A DNA stretch of 33,405 nucleotides, from positions 1 to 33,405 of the forward strand of contig REAG01000123.1 in NCBI GenBank assembly GCA_004294265.1, in the 5' to 3' direction. The notes beneath the pieces were generated by a model, which was not told where the DNA came from, made no database searches, and worked only from the letters and a program-made list of their open reading frames with translations. The stretch's first letter is position 1; the number at the start of each line of letters is the position of its first letter. Positions 28,744 through 33,405 of this stretch are shown one piece after another. The stretch comes from Cytophagales bacterium. Its GTDB lineage: Bacteria; Bacteroidota; Bacteroidia; Cytophagales; UBA9547. A program made the position numbers and the translations under genes.

Positions 28744-28929
28744 TTAAAAAGTTATCACTTTTGCCATATTACTTTTATATGCTTTCAAATCATAACCAGC
28801 CATATTTGAATACGAACCAGCCAATATTTTTTCTGCATATTTTTGTGCAACTTCATCTTTTCCATCGAAAAGATCGGTATTTGAAATAAATTTACTTATT
28901 TGAGAAATACCATAATTTTTGTCTTCCAT
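28744..28929 (-). CDS. Small hypothetical protein, 61 aa (MEDKNYGISQISKFISNTDLFDGKDEVAQKYAEKILAGSYSNMAGYDLKAYKSNMAKVITF)
   Basis: Internal Met of the supplied 96-aa ORF; the longer N-terminus reads through a palindromic repeat and is unlikely to be real. Confidence 0.5.
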   Translation of the reverse strand: MEDKNYGISQISKFISNTDLFDGKDEVAQKYAEKILAGSYSNMAGYDLKAYKSNMAKVITF

Positions 28930-28978
28930 TTTTTTATTTTTAAATATATTTAAAATTAATTTTTTTACCAATCTGTAT

Positions 28979-29006
28979 GTAGATACAAGGTATGCCTTGT
29001 ATCTAC
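28979..29006. repeat. Palindromic REP-like element: GTAGATACAAGG-TATG-CCTTGTATCTAC
   Basis: Perfect 12-bp inverted repeat with 4-nt loop. Confidence 0.9.
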
Positions 29007-29040
29007 CAAATATAAACGATTTGTGATTTATCATTTACAA

Positions 29041-29060
29041 AGACGCCAAGCATGGCGTCT
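29041..29060. repeat. Second palindromic element: AGACGCCA-AGCA-TGGCGTCT
   Basis: Perfect 8-bp inverted repeat with 4-nt loop. Confidence 0.85.
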
Positions 29061-29064
29061 CTAC

Positions 29065-29110
29065 ATTAACAATTAACCATTAACAATTAACCATTAACAA
29101 TTAACAATTA
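29065..29110. repeat. Heptanucleotide tandem array (ATTAACA/ATTAACC), 6 units plus partial, abutting the mdh stop codon
   Basis: Counted directly from sequence. Confidence 0.93.
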
Positions 29111-30037
29111 TTTCGTGTTATCCAAAACACCCATAACAACCTTAACGGCTTTTTCTGAATCTTTTAATAATTGTAATTCGGCATCGTTGAGTTTTACTTC
29201 AAAAATACGTTCTACGCCATTTTTTCCTAAAACTACTGGAACGCCTAAATAACAATCCGAAATTCCAAATTCGCCTTTTAATTGCATACAAACTGGGAAA
29301 ACTCTTTTTTGATCTTTTACAATCGCTTCAACCATCTGAGCAGCTGCCGAACCTGGTGCATACCAAGCCGAAGTTCCCATTAATTTTACACATTCGCCAC
29401 CGCCTCTTTTTGTTCTTTCTAAGATACCTTGCAATTTATCAGCATCTATAAGTTCGGTAACCGGAATTCCACCAACAGTTGTGTATCGTGGCAAAGGCAC
29501 CATCGTATCGCCATGTCCGCCCAACAATACGGCTTGAATATCTTTTGGAGATACATTTAATTCTTCCGCAATAAAAGCTCTATAACGAGCAGTATCCAAG
29601 ATGCCAGCCATTCCAATTACTCTATTTCTAGGTAATTTTGAAGTTAAATGTGCTTGATAAGTCATTACATCCAAAGGATTTGAAACCACAATAATAATGG
29701 CATTTGGAGAATATTTAACAACATTTTCAGTAACAGTTTTTACAATTCCTGCATTGATTGAGATTAAATCATCTCTTGTCATACCCGGTTTGCGAGGCAA
29801 ACCCGAAGTAATTACTACCACATCAGAGTTGGCAGTTTTTGAATAATCATTGGTAGAACCAACAACTCTTGTATCGTACAAATCGATAGGTGCTTTTTGA
29901 TAAATATCCAAAGATTTTCCTTCAGCAACGCCATCTTTAATATCTAATAATACAACTTCGTTTACAATATCTTTGTAAGCTAATACATCAGCACAGGTAG
30001 CTCCTACGTTACCAGCACCTACTACGGTTACTTTCAT
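29108..30037 (-). CDS. mdh: Malate dehydrogenase
   Basis: MKVTVVGAGNVGATCADVLAYKDIVNEVVLLDI, TSGLPRKPGMTRDDL, VSNPLDVMTY, GMAGILDTARYR, LLGGHGDTMVPL. Confidence 0.95.
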   Translation of the reverse strand: MKVTVVGAGNVGATCADVLAYKDIVNEVVLLDIKDGVAEGKSLDIYQKAPIDLYDTRVVGSTNDYSKTANSDVVVITSGLPRKPGMTRDDLISINAGIVKTVTENVVKYSPNAIIIVVSNPLDVMTYQAHLTSKLPRNRVIGMAGILDTARYRAFIAEELNVSPKDIQAVLLGGHGDTMVPLPRYTTVGGIPVTELIDADKLQGILERTKRGGGECVKLMGTSAWYAPGSAAAQMVEAIVKDQKRVFPVCMQLKGEFGISDCYLGVPVVLGKNGVERIFEVKLNDAELQLLKDSEKAVKVVMGVLDNTK

Positions 30038-30350
30038 GTTAAATCTTTAATGTATAAATGATAAAAAACTCTTTTTTTTAATTATTTTGTAAAAATAGAA
30101 AGCTATTTTGATTATAGAAATATTTTATAAAATTTGTTTATTAAAATAGGTAAATATTTTTAGATAAAATATTATTGAAAAGTATTTAAAATTTTAATTC
30201 TTTATTATAAAATACCAAAACAGTTAGAATCAATATTAACCTAAACCACTGCAACTCATAACCCAATATCAGCTTCAATGCAACTGAATTATAAGGAAGT
30301 AAACTAAATATGAAATTAAAACATCTATTTGTTAGTTTTATTTTAAAAAA

Positions 30351-30374
30351 AAAGATTCTATTGCTAGAATCTTT
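30351..30374 (-). terminator. Terminator downstream of the cytochrome oxidase gene cluster
   Basis: AAAGATTCTA-TTGC-TAGAATCTTT with flanking A/T tracts, just 3' of the subunit IV stop. Confidence 0.85.
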
Positions 30375-30386
30375 TTTTAATAAATT

Positions 30387-30740
30387 TTATTTAATCCATT
30401 TAAGGAAAATATGTCCACCTTCAGTAAGCATAGCAGTTATAAACCATATTATAAAGATAATTGGAATAACAATAGAAAGTATTAAACTTTTTACTTCGTA
30501 TTTTAAGTGCATAAATTCAGCCACTATATAAAAAGCCTTTACCAAAGTAAGTGTAACAAAAATTACTATAACTAACCATTTTCCTAATCCTAAAGGTCCT
30601 TTAGTAAAAGCGATTAAAAACTCAAAAGCAGTTATGGCAAGAAGCAAATAAAATACTTTCCAAATATTTTTTCTAGTTTCTACCGAATGAGGATCTGTTT
30701 CTGGCGTAAACTGTGCAGTGTGTCCGTGTGAATGTTCCAT
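30387..30740 (-). CDS. Cytochrome c oxidase subunit IV family protein
   Basis: Three hydrophobic segments; position after subunit III genes; LVIVIFVTLTLVKAFYIVAEFMHLKYEVKSL. Confidence 0.85.
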   Translation of the reverse strand: MEHSHGHTAQFTPETDPHSVETRKNIWKVFYLLLAITAFEFLIAFTKGPLGLGKWLVIVIFVTLTLVKAFYIVAEFMHLKYEVKSLILSIVIPIIFIIWFITAMLTEGGHIFLKWIK

Positions 30741-30786
30741 TTATATATATATTATGTATTAAATTATTTTTATTTTATTATTTAAA

Positions 30787-31503
30787 CTAAACAAGATAGA
30801 AGAATGTAAAAACAAACACCCAAACTAAATCTACAAAATGCCAGTAAAGACCAACTTTTTCCACCATTTCGTAATGTCCTCTTTGTTGATAAGTTCCCAT
30901 GACCGTATTATAATAAATGATAATATTTAAAACAACGCCTGAAAGTACGTGTGTGCCATGAAAACCTGTGATAAAGAAGAATAAATCTGCAAAAGCAGGA
31001 GGACCGTAAGGATTATCTTTAAGATTTGCATGCCATCCATCAATTCCTTCAATAAATATTGACCATTCCCAAGCCTGAGAAGCCAAAAAGCAAATACCCC
31101 CAAAAATTGTCCAAAGCATCCATTTTTCTACTGATTTCTGATCCATTCTATGTCCAGCCTCAACCGCTAAAACCATTGTAACGGAACTCATAATCAAAAT
31201 AAAAGTCATTAAACCTACGAAAGCCAAAGGAGCATTTACACCATGAAGAAAAGGAAAATGTGTAAAAACTGCCTCTGGAATAGGCCAATAAGAACCTGAC
31301 ATCACAAAATTTTCTATTGCACCATCGTAAGAAGGGAAACTAAATCTTATTAAACCATAGGTTATGAGAAGTGCTGAAAAAGTAAAAGCATCTGAAACTA
31401 AGAAAAACCACATCATTAGTTTTCCATAACTTGACTTCATTGGTTCTGCATTTCCAAGCCAGATATCTTGAGAAGGCGAAATTATTGTAGCTGTTGCTGC
31501 CAT
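30787..31503 (-). CDS. Cytochrome c oxidase subunit III
   Basis: FFFITGFHGTHVLSGVVLNIIIYY, YWHFVDLVWVFVFTFFYLV. Confidence 0.93.
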   Translation of the reverse strand: MAATATIISPSQDIWLGNAEPMKSSYGKLMMWFFLVSDAFTFSALLITYGLIRFSFPSYDGAIENFVMSGSYWPIPEAVFTHFPFLHGVNAPLAFVGLMTFILIMSSVTMVLAVEAGHRMDQKSVEKWMLWTIFGGICFLASQAWEWSIFIEGIDGWHANLKDNPYGPPAFADLFFFITGFHGTHVLSGVVLNIIIYYNTVMGTYQQRGHYEMVEKVGLYWHFVDLVWVFVFTFFYLV

Positions 31504-31543
31504 TTTTTGTATTAGGTTGTTTTAAAGTTATATAAATGCAAAT

Positions 31544-32131
31544 TTAACGGTTCAATATTAAGAATAAAAATAAATAAAGCCAAAGACCATCTAAAAAATG
31601 CCAAAAAGTTGTGCATATTTCTATCCATAACATTTTTTTTGAGTGTATTTTATCTTGAAAAACCATTATAAAAACGATTAAAAGAAAAATAACTCCGGCA
31701 ATTATATGAGCTCCGTGCAAACCGCTTAATATATAAACAAAAGAACCAGCGGGATTTCCCACTAAAAACACTTTGTTATCTACTAAAGCAATCCAGCCGT
31801 AAAATTGTAAAATTAAAAATCCAATTCCTAATATTGCAGTAAAAAAAATTCCAATTTTTAATTGAGTGAAATTATCTTTTTTCGCTTGTAAGTAACTAAA
31901 GTGCATGGTAACACTACTTAAAAGTAATAATACAGTGTTATACCAAAATAAAATTGGCAATTCAAATTCGAGCCAATTACCTTCAGAACGCCTTACTATA
32001 AATGCACTTGTAAGGGATGCAAAGACCATGATAATACTTACAATAAAAAGCCATGCCGAAAATTTGAGTGGGTTCATTCCTAAAGGTCGAAAAGCAGGTA
32101 TTTCTTGTTCTTTTGATACTACTGAATTCAT
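31544..32131 (-). CDS. Heme-copper oxidase subunit III family protein
   Basis: SFVYILSGLHGAHIIAGVIFLLIV, TFWHFLDGLWLYLFLFLIL; 4-nt overlap with ctaB. Confidence 0.9.
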   Translation of the reverse strand: MNSVVSKEQEIPAFRPLGMNPLKFSAWLFIVSIIMVFASLTSAFIVRRSEGNWLEFELPILFWYNTVLLLLSSVTMHFSYLQAKKDNFTQLKIGIFFTAILGIGFLILQFYGWIALVDNKVFLVGNPAGSFVYILSGLHGAHIIAGVIFLLIVFIMVFQDKIHSKKMLWIEICTTFWHFLDGLWLYLFLFLILNR

Positions 32132-33021
32132 ATTCTATCTAATATTAGTGCTATTTGTAAAATTGGTAAATAAATAAAACTTCCAAACATTAACATTTTT
32201 GCAGCCTTATCTGTTTTGGTTTTTAATAAATAAATGGCTTGAGCCACAAATAAGAGTCCAATAAAAGTAATAATTCCTGCCGAAATGATGCCTGTAAATC
32301 CTAATTTCATAGGTATTAAACCAATAGGAATCATAAATAAAGTGTAAACCAATATTTGAAAAGCACTTTGAGTAGATTTACCTGAGCTTGTTGGCAACAT
32401 TTTAATTCCTGCCTTGCTGTAATCCGCATCTAACACCCAAGCAATCGCCCAAAAATGCGGAAATTGCCACATAAATTGAATACTAAACAATACCCAAGCC
32501 TCAATTTGAAGGTTATTGGCGTAAGCTGCCCAACCGATAAGTGGCGGCATTGCTCCTGGAAAAGCTCCAATCAAAACCGAAAAAGGTGTAACTTTTTTCA
32601 TGGGTGTATAAACAAAAGCATATAAAATAACGGAAATAAAAGTAAGAAATGCTGTTAAAGGATTTGTAATAGATAATAAAATCAAAAAGCCGCTTAGAAC
32701 GAGAAATACACAAAAAGTTAGGGCTTCATTGATAGAAATTAATTCGGTAGGTAAAGGGCGTGAAGTTGTGCGTTTCATCAAAGCATCCGAATCTTTTTCA
32801 AGCGCTTGATTTAAAATATTGGCAGCACCTGTCATTATAAAACCGCCTAAAAGTAAGCTACACAAAGTAATATAATTTATTTCGCCTTTTGCTGCAAATA
32901 AATAACCAAAACCAGCTGAAATCACAACTGTTAGGGTTAATCTTGGTTTTAGCAAAGCCACAAAGCCTTTCAATTTTAAGGCTAAACTTATAGGTTTTGA
33001 GGTTGGAGTTGATATATTCAC
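32128..33021 (-). CDS. ctaB: Protoheme IX farnesyltransferase (heme O synthase)
   Basis: UbiA-type NILNQALEKDSDALMKRTTSRPLP, IGAFPGAMPPLIGW, QFPHFWAIAWVLDADYSKAGIKMLP. Confidence 0.95.
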   Translation of the reverse strand: MNISTPTSKPISLALKLKGFVALLKPRLTLTVVISAGFGYLFAAKGEINYITLCSLLLGGFIMTGAANILNQALEKDSDALMKRTTSRPLPTELISINEALTFCVFLVLSGFLILLSITNPLTAFLTFISVILYAFVYTPMKKVTPFSVLIGAFPGAMPPLIGWAAYANNLQIEAWVLFSIQFMWQFPHFWAIAWVLDADYSKAGIKMLPTSSGKSTQSAFQILVYTLFMIPIGLIPMKLGFTGIISAGIITFIGLLFVAQAIYLLKTKTDKAAKMLMFGSFIYLPILQIALILDRI

Positions 33022-33329
33022 GTTGCAAATCTAATACATAATATTAATTAAAAGTGTAAATATTTAGAGTTATTTTAACTTAAAATGCTGGTTTTATGAT
33101 TTTATATAAACAAAAAACAGTATTTGTAACATTCAAATTGGATTAAATGTTTAAAACTTTAAAATCATATAAATATTAGCCCACATTTTAACTGTCCTTT
33201 AAAATTATTGTATTTTTTTAACAAATCACATCAATTTTCAAAGATAATAATTTTTATTTTTTTTACAAAGTCGATTTAGAGGAAAATAAGGCATTTAATA
33301 AACTCAAAAAGTGATTTGTAGTACACAAA

Positions 33330-33345
33330 GATACTTATAAGTATC
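33330..33345. promoter_or_regulatory. Perfect 16-bp palindrome GATACTTATAAGTATC, possible operator
   Basis: Self-reverse-complementary; followed by TAAATTTG (33357-33364), a TAnnTTTG -7 match pointing off the right edge. Confidence 0.35.
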
Positions 33346-33405
33346 AAAAATTTTACTAAATTTGTATTATCAACAAAAATAACGCAAATCAGAATTATAA
33401 GAAGT

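Noticed and set aside
28744-29034. 96-aa version of the small minus-strand ORF
   Set aside because: N-terminal 35 residues are translated through the palindromic repeat; internal Met at 28929 is more plausible.
30310-30531. 73-aa plus-strand ORF
   Set aside because: Runs through the terminator and antisense to the subunit IV gene.
30787-32131. Two consecutive subunit III-type genes as an unusual duplication
   Set aside because: Tandem subunit III-family genes next to ctaB are a common arrangement in Bacteroidota oxidase clusters; not novel.

Overview
AT-rich chromosomal window from a Bacteroidota (Flavobacteriia/Cytophagia-like) bacterium. This is judged from SusC/SusD proteins, type IX secretion C-terminal domains and TTTG/TAnnTTTG promoters. 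Left part (320-8567, + strand): a nitrate-assimilation/molybdenum-cofactor cluster. It has a single-chain nitrate reductase fused to a NirB-like FAD reductase and a BFD [2Fe-2S] domain, a sulfite/nitrite-reductase-like protein with a C-terminal rubredoxin, moaA and moaD. Two accessory modules are embedded head-to-tail in it: (i) a 51-aa ORF + DUF6169-like protein + retropepsin-like aspartic protease, behind a good Bacteroidota promoter, and (ii) a Xre-RES toxin-antitoxin pair whose toxin gene lies 2 nt from moaA. Middle: panB, der, a small lipoprotein with perfect 21-nt repeats, an aldo/keto reductase, an OsmC-like gene and fabG. Then a minus-strand polysaccharide-utilisation-like locus: a CBM9-like T9SS protein, SusD, SusC, and a 1227-aa fn3/GH-like T9SS protein. 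Right part: gltD, a YggS-family gene, a small ORF, mdh, a cytochrome oxidase subunit IV gene, two subunit III genes and ctaB. Repeats not explained by genes: three 7-nt tandem arrays (two begin at a stop codon, one sits just 5' of a start codon), two adjacent REP-like palindromes, a dispersed hairpin element at both 1 and 26092, and several strong intrinsic terminators. No rRNA, tRNA, CRISPR array or transposase gene was recognised.
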